The position numbers and the translations under genes are program-made. From assembly GCF_042434745.1 (NCBI RefSeq), contig NZ_JBHLSS010000051.1: a DNA stretch of 64,000 bases; one strand, written 5' to 3'. The notes under the pieces were generated by a model, which saw only the letters and a program-made list of their open reading frames with translations, searched no databases and had not been told where the DNA came from. The DNA comes from Azotobacter paspali. Its GTDB lineage: Bacteria > Pseudomonadota > Gammaproteobacteria > Pseudomonadales > Pseudomonadaceae. Positions 55,680 through 63,954 of the stretch are shown one piece after another (position 1 is the first letter of the stretch; each line of letters starts with the position of its first letter).

Positions 55680-56294
55680 ATGGGTGTGATGGAAAGCCCC
55701 CTGGTGGCCTGCCACGACTGCGACCTCCTGCAGCGCGAGCCGCCGCTGCCCGAAGGCGGCGTGGCCCGCTGCCGGCGCTGCGGGGCGATCCTGTCGCGCA
55801 ATCACCCGCGCGGCAGCGAGCGCACCCTGGCCTTCGGGCTCGGCGCCCTCCTACTCTTCCTGATCGCCAACCTTTTTCCCATCGTCGGCCTCAGCCTCGG
55901 CGGAGACGTCGTGCAGACCTCCCTGCTCGGCGCGGCGCGGGCCATGTACCGCCACGATATGCGCCTGGTCGCCGCCCTGGTGCTGGCGACCACCTTCGTC
56001 GCGCCCCTGGCGCAGTTACTGGCCCTGCTCTACCTGCTGCTGCCGGCCTGCCTCGGACGCCGGCCGCCGCGAGCCCGGCTGGTGTTCCGCGGCCTGACCC
56101 TGGTGCAGCCCTGGGGCATGCTGGAGGTGTTCGTGCTCGGCATCCTGGTCTCGCTGGTCAAGCTCGCCCACCTGGCCAGCGTGGTGCCCGGAGTCGCCCT
56201 GTGGTCGTTCGGCGGGCTGATGCTGCTGATGGCGGCGACCACCGCTTCCTTCGATGCCCGTGACCTGTGGACGCGGCTGGAGGCGGCGCGATGA
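55680..56294 (+). CDS. pqiA: PqiA-like membrane protein, first half
   Basis: 204 residues, starting 1 bp after the pump's stop. A zinc ribbon at the N-terminus (CHDCDLLQREP and CRRCGAIL) is followed by four TM segments including FGLGALLLFLIANLFPIVGL and WGMLEVFVLGILVSLVKLAH, the PqiA-domain pattern. E. coli PqiA has two such units in one chain of about 420 residues; here each unit is its own gene. Together with PqiB and PqiC it forms an MCE-type lipid-trafficking bridge across the envelope. Confidence 0.9.
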   Translation: MGVMESPLVACHDCDLLQREPPLPEGGVARCRRCGAILSRNHPRGSERTLAFGLGALLLFLIANLFPIVGLSLGGDVVQTSLLGAARAMYRHDMRLVAALVLATTFVAPLAQLLALLYLLLPACLGRRPPRARLVFRGLTLVQPWGMLEVFVLGILVSLVKLAHLASVVPGVALWSFGGLMLLMAATTASFDARDLWTRLEAAR

Positions 56295-56917
56295 AGGGTC
56301 CGGCGAGCGCCGCCCGCTGGCATCTGGCGACTTGCCACGGCTGCGGCCTGCTGAGCCGCACGGGCGCCGGCCGGGCCGTCCGCTGCCCGCGTTGCGGCAC
56401 GCCCCTGCATGCGCGCAAGCCGGATAGCATCGCCCGCACCTGGGCCTTCATCGTCGCCGCGGCGATCCTCTACATCCCGGCCAACCTGCTACCGATCATG
56501 GAGACCAGCTCCCTGTTCGGCGCCCAGCAGGACACCATCATGAGCGGCGTGGTGTACCTGTGGGTATCCGGCTCCTGGCACCTGGCCCTGGTGGTGTTCG
56601 TCGCCAGCATCCTGGTGCCGATGGCCAAGCTCATCGCCCTGGTCATCCTGGCCCTGTCGGTGCAGTCGCGCGCCCGCTGGCAGCCGCTGCAGCGCACCCG
56701 CCTGTACCGTCTGGTGGAGCTGGTCGGGCGCTGGTCGATGCTCGATATCTACGTGGTGACCCTGCTGGTCGCCCTGGTACAACTCGAAGCCCTGGCGAGC
56801 ATCCGGCCCGGTAGCGGCGCCCTGGCCTTCGGCGCCGTGGTGGTGCTGACCATGTTCGCGGCGATGAGCTTCGATCCGCGCCTGATCTGGGACGTCCTGG
56901 AGCGGGACGATGGCTGA
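56291..56917 (+). CDS. pqiA: PqiA-like membrane protein, second half
   Basis: 208 residues. Its ATG (56291) overlaps the preceding stop (ATGA). The ribbon is CHGCGLLSRTGAGRAVRCPR with CGTPLHAR, followed by four TM segments: AFIVAAAILYIPANLLPIME, GSWHLALVVFVASILVPMAK and RWSMLDIYVVTLLVALVQLE. It corresponds to the second PqiA unit of E. coli. Its stop overlaps the pqiB start by 8 bp. Confidence 0.9.
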   Translation: MKGPASAARWHLATCHGCGLLSRTGAGRAVRCPRCGTPLHARKPDSIARTWAFIVAAAILYIPANLLPIMETSSLFGAQQDTIMSGVVYLWVSGSWHLALVVFVASILVPMAKLIALVILALSVQSRARWQPLQRTRLYRLVELVGRWSMLDIYVVTLLVALVQLEALASIRPGSGALAFGAVVVLTMFAAMSFDPRLIWDVLERDDG

Positions 56918-58523
56918 GGCGCGCCCCGATCCGTCCGCCCTGCCGGAGGCCGAAGCAGCGCCCCGCTCGCGCTGGAGGCCGCAACTGGTCTGGCTGGTAC
57001 CGCTGGTGGCCGCTCTCATCGGCGGCTGGCTGGCGGTGAAGTCGATCCTCGACCGGGGTCCCGTCATCGAGATCGTCTTCAAGAGCGCCGAAGGCCTGGA
57101 AGCGGGCAAGACCAAGGTCAAGTACAAGGACGTGGACATCGGCCTGGTCACTGCCGTGAGCCTGTCCAAGGATCTTCGCCAGGTGCTGGCCAGCGCGGAA
57201 CTGGTCAAGGATTTCCAGCCCCATCTGGTCGAGGACACCCGCTTCTGGCTAGTCAAGCCGCGCATCTCCGGCGGCAGCGTCTCGGGGCTTGGCACCGTGC
57301 TGTCCGGTGCCTACATCGGGGTGGACGTAGGCAAGTCGTCCCGCGAGCAGAAGACTTTCGCCGCGCTGGAGATGCCGCCGGTCATCCAGCTCGACACGCC
57401 GGGCCGGGAGTTCGTTCTGCGCAGCGCCGACCTGGGCTCCCTGGCGATAGGCTCGCCGGTATTCTTCCGGCGCCTGCAGGTCGGCCAGGTGGTCGGCTAC
57501 CAGCTCGACGAGAACGGCCGCGGGGTGAGCCTGAAGCTCTTCGTCAACGCGCCCTACGACCGCTTCGTCACCGACAACAGCCGTTTTTGGAATGCCAGCG
57601 GGATCGACGTCAAGCTCGGCGCCAGCGGCATCGAGGTGGATACCCAGTCGCTGGCCTCGCTGCTGCTGGGCGGCGTGGCCTTCGAAACGCCGGAGGAGTC
57701 CGTCGCCCTGCCGGGCGCCGCGCCCGATACCGGCTTCGAGCTGTTCGCCGACCGCGCCCGGGCCATGCGCAACCCCGAGCGCGACGTACTGAAGATGGTC
57801 CTGCTCTTCGACGAATCCCTGCGCGGCCTGGAGACCGGCGCCCCGGTGGATTTCCGCGGCATCGCCATCGGCGAGGTGACCGCCATCCGCGTGGAGCTGG
57901 AGCCGGACAGCCGGCGCATCGTCATGCCGGTCGAGATCAGCCTCTACCCGGAACGACTGCGGCTGCGCTCCCGGGACAAGGATCTGCCCCAGCTTTCCGG
58001 CGAGGCGCGCCGGCGTTTTCTCGAAGAACTGGTCGCCAAGGGCCTGCGCGCCCAGTTGCGCTCCGGCAACCTGCTGACCGGCCAGCTCTACGTCGGCCTC
58101 GACTTCTTCCCCCAGGCGACCACGGCCCGGATCGACTGGGACAGCGAGCCGCCCGGACTGCCCACCACGGGCGGCAGCCTGGGCGAGCTGCAGGCATCCC
58201 TGCAGCGCGTCGCCGGCCGGCTGGAAAAGCTGCCGCTGGAGCAGATCGGCGCCGACCTGCGACAGACCCTGCAGACCACCAGCCGCCTACTGCACCGGCT
58301 GGACACCCAGGTCGCTCCGGAGGTCGTGGCTACCCTGGGCGAGGCGCGCAAGGCCGTAGACACCGCGCAGAACATGATGGCCGCCGACGAGCCCCTGCAA
58401 CAGGACACCCGCGAGGCCATCCGCGAACTGGGGCGCACCGCCAGATCCTTGCGCGCCCTGGCCGACTATCTCGAACGCCATCCCGAGGCGCTGCTCTGGG
58501 GCAAGAAGAGGGGCGAGCCATGA
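56910..58523 (+). CDS. pqiB: PqiB-like MCE-domain protein
   Basis: 537 residues, near E. coli PqiB's 546. One N-terminal TM anchor (LVWLVPLVAALIGGWLAVKS) is followed by three MCE/MlaD domains, beginning at VIEIVFKSAEGLEAGKTKVK, QLDTPGREFVLRSADLGSLA and LLFDESLRGLETGAPVDFRG. A long C-terminal helical part (LQRVAGRLEKLPLEQIGADL) forms the tunnel needle. It spans the periplasm and moves lipids between membranes with PqiA and PqiC. The expected next gene, pqiC, is displaced to 63376. Confidence 0.93.
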   Translation: MAEARPDPSALPEAEAAPRSRWRPQLVWLVPLVAALIGGWLAVKSILDRGPVIEIVFKSAEGLEAGKTKVKYKDVDIGLVTAVSLSKDLRQVLASAELVKDFQPHLVEDTRFWLVKPRISGGSVSGLGTVLSGAYIGVDVGKSSREQKTFAALEMPPVIQLDTPGREFVLRSADLGSLAIGSPVFFRRLQVGQVVGYQLDENGRGVSLKLFVNAPYDRFVTDNSRFWNASGIDVKLGASGIEVDTQSLASLLLGGVAFETPEESVALPGAAPDTGFELFADRARAMRNPERDVLKMVLLFDESLRGLETGAPVDFRGIAIGEVTAIRVELEPDSRRIVMPVEISLYPERLRLRSRDKDLPQLSGEARRRFLEELVAKGLRAQLRSGNLLTGQLYVGLDFFPQATTARIDWDSEPPGLPTTGGSLGELQASLQRVAGRLEKLPLEQIGADLRQTLQTTSRLLHRLDTQVAPEVVATLGEARKAVDTAQNMMAADEPLQQDTREAIRELGRTARSLRALADYLERHPEALLWGKKRGEP

Positions 58524-58645
58524 GGCAGCCGCTCCGGCCGCCGGCAAACACACCGCGAGACGAAGCAGACGGCGAATCAGCCGCCGGCCACGGCGGACAT
58601 GAAGGCCAAGACAATCGCATGCAACTGCGAGAGGGTTTGGATTGA
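58520..58645 (+). CDS. Short ORF overlapping the pqiB stop
   Basis: 41 codons from an ATG that overlaps the pqiB stop (ATGA), the position where pqiC would be coupled. The product, MRQPLRPPANTPRDEADGES and so on, is hydrophilic with no signal peptide or lipobox, so it is not PqiC. It may be a coupled start codon left behind when DNA was inserted, and possibly not a real gene. Confidence 0.25.
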   Translation: MRQPLRPPANTPRDEADGESAAGHGGHEGQDNRMQLREGLD

Positions 58646-58670
58646 ACCGGCAAGATTGTATGAGCCTTGA

Positions 58671-58811
58671 GGGCACCTCTAAAAACCTGGGCAAGGCAGT
58701 CAGCACAAGGCAAAAATAGGCGAAAAAGTGGAGTTTACGAGTTTTAAAATGAGCATTTTGAGCCTGTTTTTAACGCAGCGATGACCACGCAGGTAGTTTT
58801 TAGATGTGCCC
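58671..58811. mobile_element. MITE-like element with terminal inverted repeats
   Basis: GGGCACCTCTAAAAAC at the left end matches the reverse complement of GTTTTTAGATGTGCCC at the right end with one difference. The 141-bp element is flanked on both sides by TTGA, a likely 4-bp target duplication. The interior is AT-rich (AAAATAGGCGAAAAAGTGG, AAAATGAGCATTTTGAGCC) and codes for nothing. I recall similar sequences as common intergenic repeats in pseudomonad genomes, probably mobilised by an IS in trans. Confidence 0.75.
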
Positions 58812-58816
58812 TTGAC

Positions 58817-58860
58817 ATGGCTGCCTGCCGAGTACACCGGCACTCCCTGTTTCGCTCGCG
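58817..58860 (+). repeat. Diverged copy of the dispersed repeat seen near 480-520
   Basis: CATGGCTGCCTGCCGAGTA, then CACCGGCACTCCCTGTTTCG, matches 480-517 (CATGGCTGCTTGCCGAGTA, then GCCGGACAGTCCCCGTTTCG) at roughly four of five positions. The left half-palindrome is shared, while the right arms seen at 551-564 are not. It directly follows the MITE-like element. No gene is recognisable from here to the receptor stop at 59029. Confidence 0.5.
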
Positions 58861-59028
58861 CGACACCTCTTGGTCCCTGCGACACCGGAGCGCCCGGCCC
58901 TGGGCTTCCAAGCAGGAACGCAGGAGCCCAAAGAGTTATTGGACTAACCGAACAATCCACTAGAACATCTGATCCGAAGAAGAGCAGGACCAGCGAATAA
59001 GCTGCACGATTGGCTTGTTCGAAGCTTC

Positions 59029-61443
59029 CTAAAAGTCCCATCGGGTGGTCAGCATCATATTACGAGGCTCGCCATATTTATGGCTACCTCCATATCCATA
59101 AGACGTGTAATAATATTTATCGAGCAGGTTGTTCACATTCAAAGTAACAGAGAAATCATCAGCAATCTGATATTTACTCATAAAGTTCAACAACCAGAAA
59201 GCTTCCTGTCTATATTGACGAGTCTTGCCAAGAGCGTCTCGGCTATCATTCCATGTAGTGCCTTGATAATTGGCCCCGCCGCCAACAGTAAGTTTATCCA
59301 ACATGCCGGGCAGCCTATAGGCCGTATAAACCTTGAATTGATTTTCCGGTTGTTGTGTTGTCAGCTTTTCATTTGTCCTATCCTCTCGAATGACTTGATG
59401 GGTAAAGCCTGCCTGAATATTCCATCCTGGCGCCAACTCTCCCGTCACCTCTAATTCTACACCTTTACTTTTAGCTTTTACCCCTCTATATATACTATAA
59501 TTTCGCTCATAGTCACGGCCTACATATTCAGCCCGATTGTCCTGGCGAATTTCAAAATAGGCTAGACTAGCATTCAATCGACCATTGAACCACTCCCCTT
59601 TGAGGCCTCCTTCATAGCTATCGCCTTCGTCTGGATCAAGTATGCCATAGCTTTCGTCACGGACACTTTGCGGCTGGAAAATTTTAGTATAGCTGGCATA
59701 AAGCGAAAAATTATTATTTAGATCATAAGTAATACCCGCGAAAGGCACGACCTCGCCTGTTTCGCGCATATTGCTATCACCTCCCCGGATGTAATTGGTC
59801 ACCCGACCACCAAGAATTACTGCAAGGTCATCTGTCAGGCTGAAGCGGACACTGGCATAATAGGCTCTCTGGTTAATACGGTCTTCTGAAGAGCTATCCC
59901 CGCCCCAATCTGGTCTTTCTATATCGCCATCCCAGCTCCAGAAATTATCAACTAACAGCAGAGTATAATTGCTACTTGATCCTTTCAGGTGGTTATGGTA
60001 ACCACTCGCCCCTATTGCCAACTCATGAGTCCGGCCGAATAGCTCAAAGGGGCCACGCAAATAACCTTCTAGTGCTTGGGTCCTGAGTTTATATCTATAT
60101 TCTCCAGAGCCTAAATAAACATTGCCAGTATCAGCATCGGGGGTAAAATGAATGCTTCCTAATTTTGAATTGTAGGCATTCCTTTGAAATGTGTAATAAA
60201 GCCGGCCATCCCATCCATTATCAAAGGCATGATCAATTTGAGCGAAAAAAGCATGACTAAATTGCTCGTTATAACTCCAGCTTGCAGCTGGATTAAAGGA
60301 TCGGGGCATGTTTATCTCATTATTATGACTGTCCTGCATTGGAATTCCACCCCACATATCACCGTTTGGAATCCTTTTGTCATAGTTTCCACCCACAGTT
60401 AGTAATGTTTGCGGGGACAGGTCAACCTCTAAGACTCCATAAAATGCTCGCGTCTGCTCCTTAGCGTGATCGAGAAAGGATTGCTTGTCTTGAAAGGCTG
60501 CGGCGACTCGTCCACGAACACTAGCACTTTCATTCAATGGGCCGCTGACATCCCATTCCGTACGATAATTATCCCAGCGACCGGCTTCGATAGTTGCGTG
60601 CCCACTGAAGTCGTGGGTAGGCTTTTTACGTACAAAGTTGAGTGTGGCACCAGGAGCCCCCGCTCCAGTAGTCAAACCACTCGCCCCCTTGATGACCTCA
60701 ACCCGATCATATTGAATCATATCGCTTGAGGTCTCTCCGATATTATTGATTGAGCTATAAGCTAGGGTGGGAATACCATCATATTGAAAATTACGAATTT
60801 CGTAACCTCGAGCATAATATGAATAACGGTGATCTTCGGAGCTCAGCGTCACACCAGGTGTGTGTTCTATTACCTTATTAATATTAGTCAGATTGAAATC
60901 ATCCATATGCTGACGAGTGATTACTGTAACCGTTTGTGGCGTTTCACGTGGCGTTAGAACCAAGCGAGTGGCCGAGGCGATAGTGCCCGGCGTATAGGAC
61001 TTGGTCTGCTCGGTGATGGTGCCAAGTGAGTTGTCTTCCACTCGCATGGCATCCAGGTTTATCGCCCCGGTCGACTTGGTTTCCACCAGCACATATCCGC
61101 CACGCTCTTGCCGCTCTGCCTGCAAACCGCTGCCGGCCAGCAGGCGGTTCAGTGCTTCGTCTGGGGCGAAGGTGCCTTGTAGGCCCAGGGTGCTTTTGCC
61201 GGCCAGCAGCTTGGCGTTGAAGGCCACGCTCACGCCAGCCTGGCGGGAGAACTGGGACAGAGCAGCATCCAGGTTGCCGGGGGCGATGGAAAACTCCTGG
61301 TTGGTGGTCTGCTCGGCGATGGCAGTGACCGGCATGCTCAGGATCACGCTCGCCAGCGGCAGATATAGCAGGGCGCCGCGCACCGCGGCGGCCAGGGTGG
61401 CGGGTCGGGAACGGTGGAGCAACGGCTGTTCGCGCAATTTCAT
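59029..61443 (-). CDS. TonB-dependent siderophore receptor with STN signalling domain
   Basis: 804 residues. After the signal peptide (LPLASVILSMPVTAIA) comes an STN domain (FSIAPGNLDAALSQFSRQAG, LLAGSGLQAERQERGGYVLV), which passes the ligand signal to FecR. Then follow the plug (RETPQTVTVITRQHMDDFNL, VEVIKGASGLTTGAGAPGAT) and a beta-barrel ending in the aromatic ...MMLTTRWDF. The type is that of FpvA/FhuE-like ferric-siderophore receptors. The first roughly 160 codons are GC-rich like the neighbours. The rest is AT-rich: one 60-bp line (59101-59160) has 20 G/C against 41 at 61201-61260. The ligand is unknown. Confidence 0.93.
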   Translation of the reverse strand: MKLREQPLLHRSRPATLAAAVRGALLYLPLASVILSMPVTAIAEQTTNQEFSIAPGNLDAALSQFSRQAGVSVAFNAKLLAGKSTLGLQGTFAPDEALNRLLAGSGLQAERQERGGYVLVETKSTGAINLDAMRVEDNSLGTITEQTKSYTPGTIASATRLVLTPRETPQTVTVITRQHMDDFNLTNINKVIEHTPGVTLSSEDHRYSYYARGYEIRNFQYDGIPTLAYSSINNIGETSSDMIQYDRVEVIKGASGLTTGAGAPGATLNFVRKKPTHDFSGHATIEAGRWDNYRTEWDVSGPLNESASVRGRVAAAFQDKQSFLDHAKEQTRAFYGVLEVDLSPQTLLTVGGNYDKRIPNGDMWGGIPMQDSHNNEINMPRSFNPAASWSYNEQFSHAFFAQIDHAFDNGWDGRLYYTFQRNAYNSKLGSIHFTPDADTGNVYLGSGEYRYKLRTQALEGYLRGPFELFGRTHELAIGASGYHNHLKGSSSNYTLLLVDNFWSWDGDIERPDWGGDSSSEDRINQRAYYASVRFSLTDDLAVILGGRVTNYIRGGDSNMRETGEVVPFAGITYDLNNNFSLYASYTKIFQPQSVRDESYGILDPDEGDSYEGGLKGEWFNGRLNASLAYFEIRQDNRAEYVGRDYERNYSIYRGVKAKSKGVELEVTGELAPGWNIQAGFTHQVIREDRTNEKLTTQQPENQFKVYTAYRLPGMLDKLTVGGGANYQGTTWNDSRDALGKTRQYRQEAFWLLNFMSKYQIADDFSVTLNVNNLLDKYYYTSYGYGGSHKYGEPRNMMLTTRWDF

Positions 61444-61554
61444 AGGGAAGGCTTCTCGTTGGCAGTGAGCAAAATGTCACGACCTGAATGCCGAATGAGA
61501 ATCTAAATCCCTTCACTTACCGGAAAAATATTTTCGCTGGCGGCCCTGCCGCGC

Positions 61555-62529
61555 TCAGGTAGCGCCCAGACGAACCCAGTAGCGGGTCAGGCGATACAGG
61601 CGTAGATCATGGCTGCGGGCGATGAAATCGAGCGTGGCGTCGATATCGCTCAACTGGAAGTTGCCGCTGATCGGCCGCCGGGCTATGGCCGGGTCGCAGC
61701 CGAGGTAGCCGTGGCGATAGCGGGATAGTTCGGCGAGCAGCTCTTCCAGCGGCAGTTCGCGGGCAATCAACTGGCCGTCGAGCCAGCCGTTCGGCGCGCT
61801 ATGGCTCTGGGGCAGTCGCAGGGCCAGGCCGGAGTTCAGCAACCATTGCTGGCCAGCCTGGGCGATGCGGAGTTCGCTACCGTCGGCGGGTCGCAGGCTG
61901 ATTGCGCCTTCCTCCACCGCCAGCCGCGTCGCTTGTTCATCCAGACGCACGCCGAAGCGGGTGCCCAGAGCCTCCAGCAGGCCATCGCGGGTTTGCACGC
62001 GCAACGGCCGTTCGGCGAACTGCCCTGTATCGCTGCCGCTGATCAGGTGCAGTTCGCCACGTAGCAAACGCAGCAGGCGCTGCTTGCTGTCGAAGTGCAG
62101 GCTGACAGCGCTGTCGGTGTTCAGGTCGAGCTGGCTGCCGTCGGCCAGCCGCCAGCGGCGACGTTCGCCAATGGCGGTGCTGTGATCGGCCAGCAGGCGT
62201 TGCCAGGGGGTGACTTCGCCGGCGCCCCAGGTGGTGGCACCCAACGCGCCGAGCAACAGCGTCAGCTTGCCGAGCTGGCGACGTCTGAGATGGACCTTTG
62301 GCAGCTTGCTCAAGGCCTGCATGGCCAGGTCGGCCGGCACGCCGGCGAAGCGGCCCTGCAGACTCTGCACCCGCTGCCAGGCTTGGCGGTGCTGTTCACT
62401 GGCCTCATGCCAGACCTGGAAGGCGCTCCGGGTGCTAGCGTCGGCTTCGCTATAGGTCAGCCTGACCGCCCAGTCGATGGCCTGCTCGATCACCTCCTCC
62501 GGCAGAGGCTCTTGCGGAGTGGGGCTCAC
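61555..62529 (-). CDS. FecR-family anti-sigma factor / sigma regulator
   Basis: 324 residues from GTG 62529, which overlaps the stop of the sigma-factor gene (GTGA). The N-terminal FecR_N part reads AIDWAVRLTYSEADASTRSA and FQVWHEASEQHRQAWQRVQS. A TM segment follows (LTLLLGALGATTWG), then the periplasmic FecR domain with RRWRLADGSQLDLNTDSAVS and VEEGAISLRPADGSELRIAQ, and a C-terminal STN-like part. It receives the signal from the receptor's STN domain and controls the sigma factor. Confidence 0.92.
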   Translation of the reverse strand: MSPTPQEPLPEEVIEQAIDWAVRLTYSEADASTRSAFQVWHEASEQHRQAWQRVQSLQGRFAGVPADLAMQALSKLPKVHLRRRQLGKLTLLLGALGATTWGAGEVTPWQRLLADHSTAIGERRRWRLADGSQLDLNTDSAVSLHFDSKQRLLRLLRGELHLISGSDTGQFAERPLRVQTRDGLLEALGTRFGVRLDEQATRLAVEEGAISLRPADGSELRIAQAGQQWLLNSGLALRLPQSHSAPNGWLDGQLIARELPLEELLAELSRYRHGYLGCDPAIARRPISGNFQLSDIDATLDFIARSHDLRLYRLTRYWVRLGAT

Positions 62530-63032
62530 GGCTCTTGCTCGAACGCCAGACGGTAGCAGTGACGCAACGCTTTGGCGATGTAGCGTTCGACAGTGGAGAG
62601 GGACACGCCGAGACGTTCGGCGATGCGCGGGCAGCTTAAGCCTTCGAGCTGAGCCAGCAAGAAGGCTTCGCGCACCGCTGGCGGCAGCTCGTCGAGCAGA
62701 CTGTCGATGGCGACCAGCGTTTCGATCATCAAGAAGCCGACCTCGGGGCTCGGCGCCTGTTGTTCCGGTAACCGTTGCAAGGTTTCCAGCCAGGCCCGCT
62801 CGATGTCGCGACGGCGCCAGAGATCGATCATCAGGCCACGGGCGATGGTGCGCAGGTAGGCTCGCGGCTCTTCGAGCGACAGGTTCTGCCGACGTTGCAA
62901 GACCCGCAGAAAGGTATCCTGAGCCAGGTCGGCGGCATCGCTGGAATCGTTCAGCCGCCGTCGCAGCCAACCCTGGAGCCAGCCTTGGTGTTGGGCATAC
63001 AGATGAGTGATGCTGGAGTCCCGCGACGACAT
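62526..63032 (-). CDS. FecI-type ECF sigma factor
   Basis: 168 residues from ATG 63032 (MSSRDSSITHLYAQHQGWLQ); a start at 63071 would add 13 residues. Region 2 reads DAADLAQDTFLRVLQRRQ and EEPRAYLRTIARGLMIDLWR, and region 4 reads AREAFLLAQLEGLSCPRIAE then RLGVSLSTVERYIAKALRHC. This is the iron-starvation ECF group, which drives the cognate receptor gene downstream. A Fur box lies about 80 bp upstream, so it should be expressed when iron is scarce. Confidence 0.94.
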   Translation of the reverse strand: MSSRDSSITHLYAQHQGWLQGWLRRRLNDSSDAADLAQDTFLRVLQRRQNLSLEEPRAYLRTIARGLMIDLWRRRDIERAWLETLQRLPEQQAPSPEVGFLMIETLVAIDSLLDELPPAVREAFLLAQLEGLSCPRIAERLGVSLSTVERYIAKALRHCYRLAFEQEP

Positions 63033-63110
63033 TGACGACACTTTCCGTAGCAGTGACAGCGTTTTACCCAATACAGGCGCAGAGGCTGAATGAAAGGTGC
63101 GCCGTCAAAT

Positions 63111-63129
63111 GATAATTCATCTCATTATC
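63111..63129. promoter_or_regulatory. Fur box upstream of the FecI-type gene
   Basis: GATAATTCATCTCATTATC matches the Fur consensus GATAATGATAATCATTATC at 14 of 19 positions, with both outer half-sites perfect. It stands 80-97 bp before the ATG at 63032 on the opposite strand, a usual position for repression of an iron-starvation sigma gene. Confidence 0.75.
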
Positions 63130-63375
63130 TGCGTTGATCGGATCGCTCTGCAAGAGGGTCCGTTTTCATCCGCTGTCCGTGACAAGAGCCCGCTGCGGAG
63201 CTAAATCTGTTCTGCCGGAAACCGTTTTCCCATGCGCGACAGGCAACCCCTGCGGGTCCACGGCAATACAGTCGCGCCAATGGACAGGCGGGGCGGAGAA
63301 ACAGGCTCGCCAGCGGGTCGGTTCGCTTTTCGCGCCGGAGCGTCCATCCCCGAACCCACAGCGGGAGAGCGAACC

Positions 63376-63954
63376 GTGAAACGCCTTGCCCGAGTTCTCG
63401 TCGCCAGCCTGACCCTCGGCGGTTGCGCCAGCGCCCCCGTGGAGCGCTTCTACACCCTCAGCGCCGTCGCCGTGGCCGATCCGGCGACACAGCCTCGGGC
63501 CTACAGCGTGACGGTGGACCCCGTCGGCGTGCCCGAGATGGTGGACCGCCCGCAGTTGGTGCTGCGGCTTGACGCCAACCGGGTGTCGATCATGGAGCAC
63601 GAGCGCTGGGCCACGCCGCTGCAGAGTGGCATCGGCCAGGTCGTCGCCGCCAATCTGACGCGACTGCTGGGCGGCGCCTGGGTGGCCGCCCATCCCATGA
63701 GCGCCACGACGGCCCCCGACTACCGGGTGACGCTGGACGTGCAGCGTTTCGAGTCGGCGCCCGGCACTGCGGCCGACCTCGATGTGCTGTGGACGATAAG
63801 AAGTGCCAGGGGCGTACTGGTCAAAACGGGTCGCTCGACCCTCAGCGAACCCCCCGGGGGTGCCGGCACCGAGGCCCTGGTGGCGGCCCACGACCGGGCT
63901 CTGGCGGCGCTGAGCCGGGACATCGCCCGCGCGTTCCCGGCCAGCCCGCCTTGA
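63376..63954 (+). CDS. pqiC: PqiC-like outer-membrane lipoprotein
   Basis: 192 residues from GTG 63376, with GGGAG upstream. The signal peptide ends in a lipobox (VLVASLTLGGC), followed by ASAPVERFYTLSAVAVAD, SVTVDPVGVPEMVDRPQLVL and SIMEHERWATPLQSGIGQVV, the PqiC/DUF330 family pattern. In E. coli PqiC is the outer-membrane anchor of the PqiB needle. Here the gene points the same way as pqiAB but is separated from them by an opposite-strand iron-uptake module, so it may need its own promoter. Confidence 0.9.
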   Translation: MKRLARVLVASLTLGGCASAPVERFYTLSAVAVADPATQPRAYSVTVDPVGVPEMVDRPQLVLRLDANRVSIMEHERWATPLQSGIGQVVAANLTRLLGGAWVAAHPMSATTAPDYRVTLDVQRFESAPGTAADLDVLWTIRSARGVLVKTGRSTLSEPPGGAGTEALVAAHDRALAALSRDIARAFPASPP

